Made by a program: the position numbers and the translations under genes. Shown piece after piece: positions 37,781-48,268 of a stretch of DNA of 53,575 nucleotides. The notes beneath the pieces are model-generated. The model had not been told where the DNA came from. It saw nothing but the letters and a program-made list of their open reading frames with translations, and searched no databases. Each line of letters starts with the position of its first letter. Within the stretch, counting starts at the first letter, position 1. This stretch comes from Robertmurraya korlensis NBRC 107688. Lineage in GTDB: Bacteria > Bacillota > Bacilli > Bacillales > Cytobacillaceae. The stretch covers positions 1 through 53,575 of the forward strand of contig NZ_BCVH01000026.1 of assembly GCF_001591645.1 (NCBI RefSeq), given 5' to 3'.

Positions 37781-38044
37781 TTAACTTAATGCCATTTGTC
37801 CTGTTGTATCTTCATAGAATGTAATTTGAACCGTTTCAGTTAAAACGTCTGCATAGCTGTATGATACACGTTCGAAAGCATTTTCTTCTTGATCTAACTC
37901 AATCACAAACACAGATGGATACGTTTCTGCAAGAATTCCGTATCTTTCAATTGTCTTTCTTCGACCACCATTGGCCTTGAGTAAAAGTCTTTTTCCTAAG
38001 TTTGAATCAAGAGCTTTTTTAATATCAACCAAAGTTTTTGCCAT
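37781..38044 (-). CDS. veg: Veg protein
   Basis: Veg is a small, highly expressed protein with an Sm-like beta-barrel; in B. subtilis it stimulates biofilm formation by opposing SinR. From ATG 38044 ([20 protein letters not shown] seven bases upstream) it has 87 residues. [34 protein letters not shown] is strongly conserved. The longer frame starting at 38077 runs into the -10 region of the promoter and is rejected. Confidence 0.95.
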   Translation of the reverse strand: MAKTLVDIKKALDSNLGKRLLLKANGGRRKTIERYGILAETYPSVFVIELDQEENAFERVSYSYADVLTETVQITFYEDTTGQMALS

Positions 38045-38065
38045 TCGGTCCACCTCACTATGTAA

Positions 38066-38094
38066 AGTATAACACATTTACACTGCATAGTCAA
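38066..38094 (-). promoter_or_regulatory. veg promoter, proximal sigma-A
   Basis: On the minus strand TTGACT (38089-38094), 17 bases, TATACT (38066-38071), about 25 bases from the start codon. Confidence 0.75.
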
Positions 38095-38106
38095 ACAAAA
38101 TAATAA

Positions 38107-38136
38107 ATTATAACAGTGTTTAAAAATAAAAGTCAA
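38107..38136 (-). promoter_or_regulatory. veg promoter, distal sigma-A
   Basis: On the minus strand TTGACT (38131-38136), 18 bases, TATAAT (38107-38112). The two tandem promoters recall the paired strong veg promoters of B. subtilis. Confidence 0.75.
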
Positions 38137-38229
38137 TAATTTTTGTTCAGCATTTTCTTCTAATTTTCAACATTTTTAGGATGACCTATTTTATTTGAAT
38201 TATGTACCGAATTTTTAAACAAAAAAACA

Positions 38230-38247
38230 CCGTTCTAGTTTGAACGG
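38230..38247. terminator. yabG terminator
   Basis: The stem CCGTTC/GAACGG with loop TAGTTT has A-runs before it and T-runs after it, so it can work in both directions; it lies 6 bases after the yabG stop. Confidence 0.75.
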
Positions 38248-38253
38248 CTTTTT

Positions 38254-39132
38254 TCACTCATGATTTCCTTTGTTATAAGGCATTCCTGTTCGTAGTACAC
38301 CTTTTGTTTCGATTCCTCCGAGACCTTTTTCTCCTGATAATGTGTTTCTTAGTACGTCCCATACGTTAATTCTTTCCATAAAGGGAGTAAAAGAGATTTT
38401 AGCTACAATATAGACGGGATCAAGGGCATGTATATTAACCCTTGAAGGAGAGCTAGCAAAATTGGCACCTGCTTGAATTAATGACTCAAAATGCGACTGA
38501 CATGCTCCTGCAAATATGACTAACTGGTCGAGATGGGGAAACTTTTTCCTCGCCTCTCTTACGGTTTGAACAAAGTGCTTAGAATGTCGATAAGCATTTA
38601 TATCCGTAGGCTTTCCCTTCGCCTTTGAATACGCATCATGCCCTGTTATAACGAGGATATCTGGACGATAATAATCAATCAAAGACCCAATTTTATTGGG
38701 CATTTCTTTTTCATTTACGTGTATTCCTGTTACAGGTACTCCTATTTTCTCATAAAGAGTTAAGCACTTTTGTAAATAAGAGGGGTCACCATCAAGATGT
38801 AATACTTTCCCCGGGACCTGAAAATAATTAAATGGTTTACTGTATCCTTCTGTCGCCTCATATTCCTGTTTAAAATGCAAAAGGTCTACATCCTGTCGAA
38901 AAAGCTGGTACGATTGTTCCTCTAGTGATTGATACTCCGATGCCACCCTTGAGCGTGTATTTTGATCAATAACAACTAAATCTTCATAGGGGGCATCCGC
39001 AATCAATCGGAAATCCTCTCCATACAATACAGCTAGCTTCTTTCCCTTTTCTTCTCGTATATCTATAACTCGAAAGATAATATCACAATGATACGAAACT
39101 CTCCCAACGACATCCAAAAGGTTGATCGTCAA
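38254..39132 (-). CDS. yabG: Sporulation-specific protease YabG
   Basis: YabG is a mother-cell cysteine protease (MEROPS U57) that processes spore coat proteins such as SpoIVA. The 292-residue protein has an N-terminal small-barrel-like region (RVSYHCDIIFRVIDI) and the conserved core DILVITGHDAYSKAKGKPTDINAYRHSKHFV and FAGACQSHFESLIQAGANFASSP, with the histidine and cysteine expected for catalysis. TTG at 39132 has GGAG eight bases upstream and gives nearly the B. subtilis length; GTG at 39141 overlaps that GGAG. A sigma-K-type promoter lies upstream. Confidence 0.92.
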   Translation of the reverse strand: MTINLLDVVGRVSYHCDIIFRVIDIREEKGKKLAVLYGEDFRLIADAPYEDLVVIDQNTRSRVASEYQSLEEQSYQLFRQDVDLLHFKQEYEATEGYSKPFNYFQVPGKVLHLDGDPSYLQKCLTLYEKIGVPVTGIHVNEKEMPNKIGSLIDYYRPDILVITGHDAYSKAKGKPTDINAYRHSKHFVQTVREARKKFPHLDQLVIFAGACQSHFESLIQAGANFASSPSRVNIHALDPVYIVAKISFTPFMERINVWDVLRNTLSGEKGLGGIETKGVLRTGMPYNKGNHE

Positions 39133-39188
39133 TATAGTCACTCCAATTAGCCCAGAAACTAGAGCATTCAGATAAAATTATTCTTAAT

Positions 39189-39216
39189 TATCTTATGCAA
39201 GAAGGTAGCAACTCGT
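39189..39216 (-). promoter_or_regulatory. yabG sigma-K-type promoter
   Basis: On the minus strand AC (39215-39216), 17 bases, then CATAAGATA (39189-39197), a full match to the sigma-K -10 CATANNNTA. yabG is a known sigma-K gene. The short -35 makes chance matches possible. Confidence 0.6.
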
Positions 39217-39225
39217 GATACATAG

Positions 39226-39376
39226 AAAGGCGTAAGCGCCTTGTTCAGCCCCGACAAGCATAGGACGAATCGCGCAGGAAGGCCTGCCTTCTGGAGTGAT
39301 TTGGCTTATGACCTAGGAATAATGGCTAAATTATTCCCTCGAGGGGCTAGGCGCTGAAGCTAGACAAAGATCAAAA
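39226..39376. repeat. Structured intergenic repeat, copy 2, with nested hairpin insertion
   Basis: A core of about 68 bases (39247-39311) differs from copy 1 by about one base, and the right arm (from 39338) is also shared. Long-range pairs are AGCGCC (39235-39240) with GGCGCT (39350-39355) and AGCCCC (39247-39252) with GGGGCT (39343-39348). Between CTTATG and the right arm lie about 25 extra bases containing a perfect 8-bp stem GGAATAAT/ATTATTCC with loop GGCTAA (39316-39337), absent from copy 1. The element sits between the ksgA terminator region and the yabG promoter. Confidence 0.87.
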
Positions 39377-39395
39377 TTAATAACTTAATTAAAAA

Positions 39396-39418
39396 AAAGA
39401 CCCTCAATTGGGGTCTTT
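39396..39418 (-). terminator. ksgA intrinsic terminator
   Basis: AAAGACCC/GGGTCTTT with a 7-base loop directly abuts the ksgA stop codon and is followed on the minus strand by a long T-run. Confidence 0.83.
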
Positions 39419-40850
<1,432 letters not shown>

Positions 40851-40922
40851 AAACTCCTCCAATACACATACCATTAAATAAAAAGTCTTCATGAAAAAAA
40901 ATTAAAATAATTGAAATAAAAA

Positions 40923-40949
40923 TGAAACATTCCAGCTACTTAATTCGTC
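40923..40949 (+). promoter_or_regulatory. ECF sigma-factor promoter directed antisense into yabE
   Basis: On the plus strand TGAAAC (40923-40928), 17 bases, then CGTC (40946-40949) is a full match to the promoter pattern of Bacillus ECF factors such as sigma-X and sigma-M. It lies between rnmV and yabE and points into the 3' end of yabE. In B. subtilis an ECF-driven antisense RNA to yabE starts at the same place. Confidence 0.7.
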
Positions 40950-40998
40950 TATATAGTATAAACCAATTGTAATGAAAAACGGACAAAAACACAAAAAA

Positions 40999-41018
40999 GC
41001 AGAGGGCAGCCCCCCTGC
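40999..41018 (-). terminator. yabE intrinsic terminator
   Basis: An 8-bp stem (40999-41006 with 41011-41018, one G-U on the minus strand) with a 4-base loop is followed on that strand by TTTTTTGTG. On the plus strand it lacks a T-run, so antisense transcripts could pass it. Confidence 0.83.
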
Positions 41019-41028
41019 ATACTGAAAA

Positions 41029-42225
41029 TTAGTTCAGAATTTTAATTTTAACGGTTCTACGACCCCAACGATAGGCATCTGACTTAGAAGCAAAGAAGAC
41101 ATCAATTTTATTTCCCTTGATTGCCGTTCCTTTATCGGCTGCAACAGCATAGCCGTAGCCTTCTACATACACCTTAGTCCCTAGCGGAATCACACTTGGG
41201 TCGACTGCAATAACTTTCGCACCTGGATTAGCATGAAGATTCAATCCTGTTGCTGTAGTACCAGAGCAACCATTACAACTAGCCGTATAAGCAGTAGAGG
41301 TGACAAAAAACTCTTTGCTTACGCTATCATTCCCACGTGACACTGTTTGGGCACTTACCTTTGTGCCTACAGCTACAACCTTATCCTGCTTCTCTTTAAC
41401 CTGTGTTTCTTTTAGAAGTGTTCTAGAGACTTCCTTGCCATTCTCTAATACAACCTCAAACTCCTTTTTCTTGAGTCCTTCTTGACCCGGAGTTACTACC
41501 TTTTCTGTACCTTTTGAGAGATTACTATCATTCTTTGTAACAACTGCATAATGAATCGGTTCTTCCACTACATCGGTGACTTTTTCAACTCTAACGATGC
41601 TTATAACAGCATCCTTCTCAATAACTGAGTCTTTTTCTGGCTCTACACGGTCTAGTTCTCCTAGAGTGATTCCTTGTTGTAGTAAAAAGTCAGCGACCGT
41701 AGTCGAAGTAGTAGTCCATGCTTCTTCCTCTGTACCACCATTATTTAGTTTAAACGGAAACGCAATGTTTACTTTAATGTTCATATTCTTCTTAATTGCA
41801 GTGTCTAAATCAGGTGTAACCTTATCGTGCTCATTAAGTACAATTTCTTGTTCCTTTAAAAACTCCTCTACAGTATCAGCTGTAGACCAAACTGCTTTTT
41901 TCTCGGTGTCTTTTACCATTTGGACCTGTTTGGCAGGTTTATAAACAACTTCTAAGTTGTCTTTGACCTTTGTGTTTGCCGAGGGAAACACATAGTCTTC
42001 TGAACGAAGAGCGATGTCTAGTTCGTCGAAAATATCTTCAATTGTAGCTGCATGTGTCTTGATGATACGTTCTTGGCCATCTAATGTCATAGCAACAGTT
42101 TCCTTCGTGGTTTCATAAACGGTAAACCCAGTAGCTGTTGTGAAAACTATGAAACTAGCAGAGATAATGGCCCACTTCTTTGTCCTAAAAGACCTAGAAA
42201 ACAGGTTTTTCATGTTTTGGATCAC
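41029..42225 (-). CDS. yabE: Secreted cell-wall protein YabE with DUF348, G5 and 3D domains
   Basis: YabE resembles resuscitation-promoting/muralytic proteins and is probably a cell-wall hydrolase. From GTG 42225 it has 398 residues: a short cytoplasmic start, one membrane segment (about 16-34), repeated DUF348 units (about 40-215; TIEDIFDELDIALRSEDYVFP, TVEEFLKEQEIVLNEHDKV, TVADFLLQQGITLGELDRV), a G5 domain (about 215-290) and a C-terminal 3D domain (about 308-398; TSTAYTAS, IPLGTKVYVEGYGYAVAADKG, and KIDVFF with the aspartates). The start is chosen because the longer frame would run back through the perfect promoter; AAGGAGGC precedes GTG. Confidence 0.92.
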   Translation of the reverse strand: MIQNMKNLFSRSFRTKKWAIISASFIVFTTATGFTVYETTKETVAMTLDGQERIIKTHAATIEDIFDELDIALRSEDYVFPSANTKVKDNLEVVYKPAKQVQMVKDTEKKAVWSTADTVEEFLKEQEIVLNEHDKVTPDLDTAIKKNMNIKVNIAFPFKLNNGGTEEEAWTTTSTTVADFLLQQGITLGELDRVEPEKDSVIEKDAVISIVRVEKVTDVVEEPIHYAVVTKNDSNLSKGTEKVVTPGQEGLKKKEFEVVLENGKEVSRTLLKETQVKEKQDKVVAVGTKVSAQTVSRGNDSVSKEFFVTSTAYTASCNGCSGTTATGLNLHANPGAKVIAVDPSVIPLGTKVYVEGYGYAVAADKGTAIKGNKIDVFFASKSDAYRWGRRTVKIKILN

Positions 42226-42256
42226 GATGAAAAACGCCTCCTTTTCTCTCGGAGTG

Positions 42257-42285
42257 ATTATATAAAGTATCTTAGCGCCTGTCAA
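42257..42285 (-). promoter_or_regulatory. yabE consensus sigma-A promoter
   Basis: Exact TTGACA (42280-42285), 17 bases, exact TATAAT (42257-42262) on the minus strand, about 32 bases upstream of the GTG start. Confidence 0.88.
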
Positions 42286-42453
42286 CCCTCAGGATTTTCC
42301 TCTGAACGTATTCCCTATTATGACTAATAGATTTCAAAAAAGAAAGAGAGAGTTGTCGACACGGTTATCCTATGAGAGAAAGGAGACATGTAGAACTTTT
42401 TAGAAAAAGAAAAGAATTGGACAAGCTTTTATTTTATTCGACAGGTTTCTTTA

Positions 42454-43221
42454 TCATTTTATGCCGAATAATATTTTTGCATTTTCTGTAGTCGCTTGTG
42501 AAACTTCTTCGTATGAAATTCCCTTTAATTCAGCAATTTGCTCTGCTACTAGCTTCACATAGCTCGGTTCGTTTCTTTTTCCTCTATAGGGATGTGGAGC
42601 AAGATACGGGCAATCGGTTTCGATTAGAAGCTTATGTAAGGGAATCTCTTGTGCCACTTCTTTTGGTTTCTTTGCATTTTTGAATGTAACGGGTCCGCCA
42701 AGAGATATATAGAAGTTCATTTCCACACATTCCTTAGCAACCTCCACACTCCCGCTAAAACAATGCATAATGCCACCTACTTCAGCAGCATTTTCCTCTT
42801 TTAGGATCGTTACAATATCCGCTGTTGCTTCTCGATTATGAATAACAATTGGCAGTTTTAGTTTTTTAGCTAATTGTATTTGCCTTCTAAAGACCTCTTG
42901 TTGAACATTCTTTGGTGACTTATCCCAATAATAATCCAGTCCCATCTCACCAATAGCTACCACCTTGGGATGTTTGGCAAGCTCTTCTATCCAACCCAAG
43001 TCTTCATCACGCATGTCAATTGCATCCACTGGATGCCAGCCGATACTAGCATACATAAAATCATATTCCTCAATTAGCTCCATTGCTCTGGTAATGGTTG
43101 GTCGATCAAAACCTACAACAACCATATTTTGGACACCTTCTGTTCTAGCTCGGTCAATCACTTCATTTAAATCCTCTGAAAACTGTTCTGCATTTAAGTG
43201 TACATGGGTATCGAATAACAT
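42454..43221 (-). CDS. tatD: TatD family metal-dependent deoxyribonuclease
   Basis: The 255-residue TIM-barrel hydrolase (YabD/DayD in Bacillus) has the metal ligands expected for TatD: FDTHVHLNAEQF (3-14), AIGEMGLDYYW (about 91-101), VIHNREA (about 125), IMHCFSGS (about 150) and LIETDCPYLAP (about 199-209). It acts as a 3'-5' DNase or related hydrolase; in B. subtilis the homologue removes D-aminoacyl groups from tRNA. ATG at 43221 follows GGAGG. No strong terminator was found after it. Confidence 0.94.
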   Translation of the reverse strand: MLFDTHVHLNAEQFSEDLNEVIDRARTEGVQNMVVVGFDRPTITRAMELIEEYDFMYASIGWHPVDAIDMRDEDLGWIEELAKHPKVVAIGEMGLDYYWDKSPKNVQQEVFRRQIQLAKKLKLPIVIHNREATADIVTILKEENAAEVGGIMHCFSGSVEVAKECVEMNFYISLGGPVTFKNAKKPKEVAQEIPLHKLLIETDCPYLAPHPYRGKRNEPSYVKLVAEQIAELKGISYEEVSQATTENAKILFGIK

Positions 43222-43330
43222 TAATTTCCTCCAATATTATATTTTTGTTACATATATGTTATTTGCTTCTCAACTGTTAAATCTAGAATCTTGACCATTT
43301 ATTGCCTGAATTTAACAAACAGATAAGAAA

Positions 43331-43380
43331 AACATAGGAATGAGACAAGTGTAATGTTACACGTGAAACATTTCTATGTT
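43331..43380 (-). terminator. metS terminator, long two-part hairpin
   Basis: An outer 12-bp stem (43331-43342 with 43369-43380, one wobble) encloses an inner GTGTAA/TTACAC dyad (43349-43362). On the minus strand it is followed by TTTTTCTTATC. It lies 23 bases after metS. Confidence 0.7.
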
Positions 43381-43403
43381 TTATCTAAGTATGACTTTAT
43401 TCC

Positions 43404-45374
<1,971 letters not shown>

Positions 45375-45707
45375 TCATCCGATTATCATTACGAATCAAG
45401 TCCATCTTTATACTCGTCAGGATAGCCTCTTATCTCATCAAAATATACCTAATTATGATGAAATGTGCAATATAATCGACTATATAGCCCTTACCTATCT
45501 CCCCTATAATGAACACACACTCTTCAGTAGCAGCAATCCGTTGGTTATTGTCGAATAATGTAGTTGATTATAATAATTTGTCGACATTTGTTTTTCATCT
45601 TTTTTGTATAGAAAATACTAAATAAAAACAAATTACCCCTTAAAACACTGATATAACAACGTTTTATCACTACCTAAAATTTTCTAATTTTATCAGATAT
45701 AAAGTTA

Positions 45708-45736
45708 TTGACGTTTTTGGGAATGGCTGGTATTAT
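45708..45736 (+). promoter_or_regulatory. abrB sigma-A promoter
   Basis: TTGACG (45708-45713), 17 bases, TATTAT (45731-45736) on the plus strand. The start would be near 45743, giving a leader of about 80 bases. Confidence 0.75.
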
Positions 45737-45752
45737 AAAAACATAAAAGAAA

Positions 45753-45771
45753 TTTGTCGAATAATGGCGAA
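45753..45771 (+). promoter_or_regulatory. Tandem Spo0A boxes downstream of the abrB promoter
   Basis: TTTGTCGAA (45753-45761) is a perfect 0A box; a second, TGGCGAA (45765-45771), follows exactly 10 bases (one helical turn) later. They lie just after the predicted start, where Spo0A~P blocks abrB transcription in B. subtilis. Confidence 0.85.
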
Positions 45772-45822
45772 TAAGAGAGAGAAAAAATAAATAAATTGGA
45801 CATTTGAGAGGGGCAAAAATTT

Positions 45823-46107
45823 ATGAAATCTACTGGTATTGTTCGTAAGGTTGATGAGCTTGGTCGTGTAGTTATTCCTATCGAATTAAGACGTACACTT
45901 GGAATTGCGGAAAAAGATGCGTTAGAAATTTATGTTGATGATGAGCGTATCATTCTTAAAAAGTATAAGCCAAATATGACTTGCCAAGTAACTGGTGAAG
46001 TTTCTGATGATAATATCACACTAGCAGGTGGGAAGTTAATCCTTAGCCGCGAAGGTGCAGAGCAATTACTTCAAGAAATCCAAAACAACTTTCAAGTTTC
46101 TAAATAA
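45823..46107 (+). CDS. abrB: Transition state regulator AbrB
   Basis: AbrB represses many post-exponential genes during growth (for example spoVG, also in this window). The 94-residue protein has the N-terminal swapped-hairpin DNA-binding domain (MKSTGIVRKVDELGRVVIPIELRRTLGIAEKDALEIYVD, residues 1-39) and a C-terminal multimerisation domain. AGAGGGG precedes ATG 45823. It runs against its neighbours, as in B. subtilis, and shares a terminator with rsmI. Confidence 0.98.
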   Translation: MKSTGIVRKVDELGRVVIPIELRRTLGIAEKDALEIYVDDERIILKKYKPNMTCQVTGEVSDDNITLAGGKLILSREGAEQLLQEIQNNFQVSK

Positions 46108-46120
46108 TATTTCTTCATAA

Positions 46121-46150
46121 AAAAGCTTCTCGGATAACCGAGAAGCTTTT
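46121..46150. terminator. Shared convergent terminator of abrB and rsmI
   Basis: A perfect 13-bp stem (46121-46133 with 46138-46150) with loop ATAA has T-tracts on both strands and sits between the convergent 3' ends. Confidence 0.9.
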
Positions 46151-47026
46151 TTATTCTTGAACATGATAAACCTGATATACTTCACGCTTTTGTAGATTTC
46201 GATCCTTTGCAACTTCCTTTATTGCTTCCTTAGATGAATGTCCTTTAACAGTAATATAATGATCGATATGTTGAGAAATAGATAAACTTTCCCACCAACT
46301 TTCTTCTTTTACTGCCTCTTCCTTACTTCCTTCTATTATCATACAAAATTCCCCACGTACTTCCCCATGGGTTGCCCATTGCACCAATTCGGATGTCGTT
46401 CCTCTAATAAACTCCTCGAACTTTTTAGTTAATTCTCGGCATAATGTCATTTGTCGATTTCCAAAGATCTCCTCGATCTGCTGAAGTGTTTCCTTCAAAC
46501 GATGGGGTGACTCATAAAAGATCATCGTCTCTTTATGATTTTTTAGTGCTTCCAGTTCTTTCTTCCGATCCTTTTTCTGCCTTGATAAAAACCCATAAAA
46601 ATAAAATGGCTGCGTACTAATACCTGATGCTATTAAAGAGGTAAGTGCTGCATTTGCCCCTGGTAACGGGACAACCGCAATTTCCTCATTTGTTGCTTCC
46701 ACAACTAATTCATAACCTGGATCAGAAATCGTTGGCATTCCTGCATCACTGACAAGAGCAATCTTTGATCCTTCCTTTAGCTTTTCTATGATCTTTGCTC
46801 CACTTACCATCCGGTTATGTTCATGATAACTAACAATAGGTGTATCAATTTCAAAGTGATTACAAAGCTTTTTTGTATTTCGGGTATCTTCAGCTGCTAT
46901 GTAATCTGCTTCTTTCATAATCCGTACGGCCCGAAAGCTCATATCCTCTAAATTTCCAATTGGAGTAGGAACCAAATAAAGGATTCCTTTATTTCCTTCA
47001 TTTTCAAAGCTTTTTTGTTGCCACAT
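46151..47026 (-). CDS. rsmI: 16S rRNA (cytidine1402-2'-O)-methyltransferase
   Basis: RsmI 2'-O-methylates C1402 in the ribosomal P site. The 291-residue protein has a tetrapyrrole-methylase fold: [20 protein letters not shown] (about 14-33), [15 protein letters not shown] (about 45-59), [18 protein letters not shown] (about 91-108) and [16 protein letters not shown] (about 119-134). ATG at 47026 (MWQQKSFEN) follows GGTGATC and agrees with homologues. Its start overlaps trmN6 by 23 bases; the small yazA gene found between them in B. subtilis is missing. Confidence 0.95.
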   Translation of the reverse strand: MWQQKSFENEGNKGILYLVPTPIGNLEDMSFRAVRIMKEADYIAAEDTRNTKKLCNHFEIDTPIVSYHEHNRMVSGAKIIEKLKEGSKIALVSDAGMPTISDPGYELVVEATNEEIAVVPLPGANAALTSLIASGISTQPFYFYGFLSRQKKDRKKELEALKNHKETMIFYESPHRLKETLQQIEEIFGNRQMTLCRELTKKFEEFIRGTTSELVQWATHGEVRGEFCMIIEGSKEEAVKEESWWESLSISQHIDHYITVKGHSSKEAIKEVAKDRNLQKREVYQVYHVQE

Positions 47027-47789
47027 GTAGATCACCAACTTCCGCATTTACTTCATTTTCACCGTACAATATTTCTTTTATTTCCTCAGTATATTCATTG
47101 TTATCACGATAAACAAATATAGGTGGAAGTACTTTTAAATCCGGACTACCATCTTTTATCGCCTCTATTAGTAATATATTAGCTTCCTTTCCTACCTTTG
47201 GATACACCATCTGTATCCGCTTAGGTTCTAAACGGTATTTTCTCATTAACGTTACGATATCTAACAGTCGCCCTGGTCTGTGCACGAATGCAACCTTACC
47301 ACCTTGTCGGACAAGGTGACTAGATACAGAAATAGCATCTTCTAAGGTACATAATATTTCGTGTCGTGCTATCGCTAAATGCTCATTTGCATTTTTTTCT
47401 TCTTTCCCACCAGTTAGGAAATAAGGAGGGTTACATGTAACAGCATCAAATTTCCCATAGCCAAGATGTTTTGGCATATCCTTAATATCTCCATGAATCA
47501 TTTCAATTTGCTGATCAAGCTGATTATATTGAATACTTCTAACTGCCATATCATACAGACGTTCCTGTATTTCTACTCCCGTTATTTTCCCCTTTGTTCT
47601 TGTACTTAAAAAAAGAGGGATCACTCCATTTCCACTACATAAATCGATGATATTTCCTTTTTGTATTGGCATATAAGCAAATCTAGCTAATAATACAGCA
47701 TCTAGAGAGAATGAAAATACCGTTGGGCTTTGGATAATCCGTAAATTTTCAGCTAATAAATAATCCAAACGTTCATCGCCTTTTAACAT
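47004..47789 (-). CDS. trmN6: tRNA1(Val) (adenine37-N6)-methyltransferase family protein
   Basis: This 261-residue SAM-dependent methyltransferase (YabB in B. subtilis, YfiC/TrmN6 family) has the SAM-binding [14 protein letters not shown] (about 47-60), [14 protein letters not shown] and the N6-adenine signature NPPYF (about 119-123). The specific tRNA target is inferred from the family. It overlaps the rsmI start and follows the yabA terminator, so the pair probably has its own promoter or relies on readthrough. Confidence 0.9.
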   Translation of the reverse strand: MLKGDERLDYLLAENLRIIQSPTVFSFSLDAVLLARFAYMPIQKGNIIDLCSGNGVIPLFLSTRTKGKITGVEIQERLYDMAVRSIQYNQLDQQIEMIHGDIKDMPKHLGYGKFDAVTCNPPYFLTGGKEEKNANEHLAIARHEILCTLEDAISVSSHLVRQGGKVAFVHRPGRLLDIVTLMRKYRLEPKRIQMVYPKVGKEANILLIEAIKDGSPDLKVLPPIFVYRDNNEYTEEIKEILYGENEVNAEVGDLHVATKKL

Positions 47790-47832
47790 ATGGTCTTGTC
47801 CTCCTACCTGAATTCCTTTATTCTCTGAAAAA

Positions 47833-47858
47833 AAGGCCCCCTTGTCAAAGGAGACCTT
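47833..47858 (-). terminator. yabA intrinsic terminator
   Basis: An 11-bp stem (47833-47843 with 47848-47858; two G-U pairs on the minus strand) with loop GTCA is followed on that strand by TTTTTTCAG. It directly abuts the yabA stop. Confidence 0.83.
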
Positions 47859-47859
47859 C

Positions 47860-48237
47860 TTATTTTTTATTTAAAAAGGATAAGCAGAACAAACAGTCAT
47901 CCTTTCTAGGACTACCGAAGTGAAGATTACAAATGTGAAATCCTTCTTGATAAAGGCGCGCAAGGTTATCATAGCCTTCTCCTATATCAATAATCTTTTC
48001 ATTCTGCGTCTCTTCCGCCTTTTTACCTTTTTTGCTTTTACTTACTTTAGGTTGTTGTTGTCTCTCGATGGATGTTCGATCAAGGTGTCTCCTTAAGTGT
48101 TCATTTTCTAACTTTAAGGAGTTATTTTCTTCAAGCGTTTCAGCCAAATGTTTCTTTAACTCACCTAATTGCTTATATAGATGCCCAATTTGAGCTTCCA
48201 TATTGCTTACTGAATCAAATATTTCTTTTTTATTCAC
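47860..48237 (-). CDS. yabA: Replication initiation control protein YabA
   Basis: YabA binds DnaA and the DnaN clamp and restrains initiation at oriC. From GTG 48237 ([24 protein letters not shown] five bases upstream) the 125-residue protein has an N-terminal leucine-zipper coiled coil (about 5-60) and a C-terminal zinc domain ending [38 protein letters not shown], whose H-x-C and CxxC residues bind zinc. It lies between ricT and trmN6 as in B. subtilis. Confidence 0.95.
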   Translation of the reverse strand: MNKKEIFDSVSNMEAQIGHLYKQLGELKKHLAETLEENNSLKLENEHLRRHLDRTSIERQQQPKVSKSKKGKKAEETQNEKIIDIGEGYDNLARLYQEGFHICNLHFGSPRKDDCLFCLSFLNKK

Positions 48238-48268
48238 ACCTTCCACCTCATTAATCTGTGGATTGAAT

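Noticed and set aside
42226-42285. N-terminal extension of YabE to 42285
   Set aside because: The extension spans the exact TTGACA-N17-TATAAT promoter; translation must begin downstream, at GTG 42225.
42371-42490. A 39-codon plus-strand frame with a basic start and hydrophobic end between yabE and tatD
   Set aside because: No Shine-Dalgarno or promoter precedes its ATG, and it overlaps the tatD 3' end antisense; it looks like chance.
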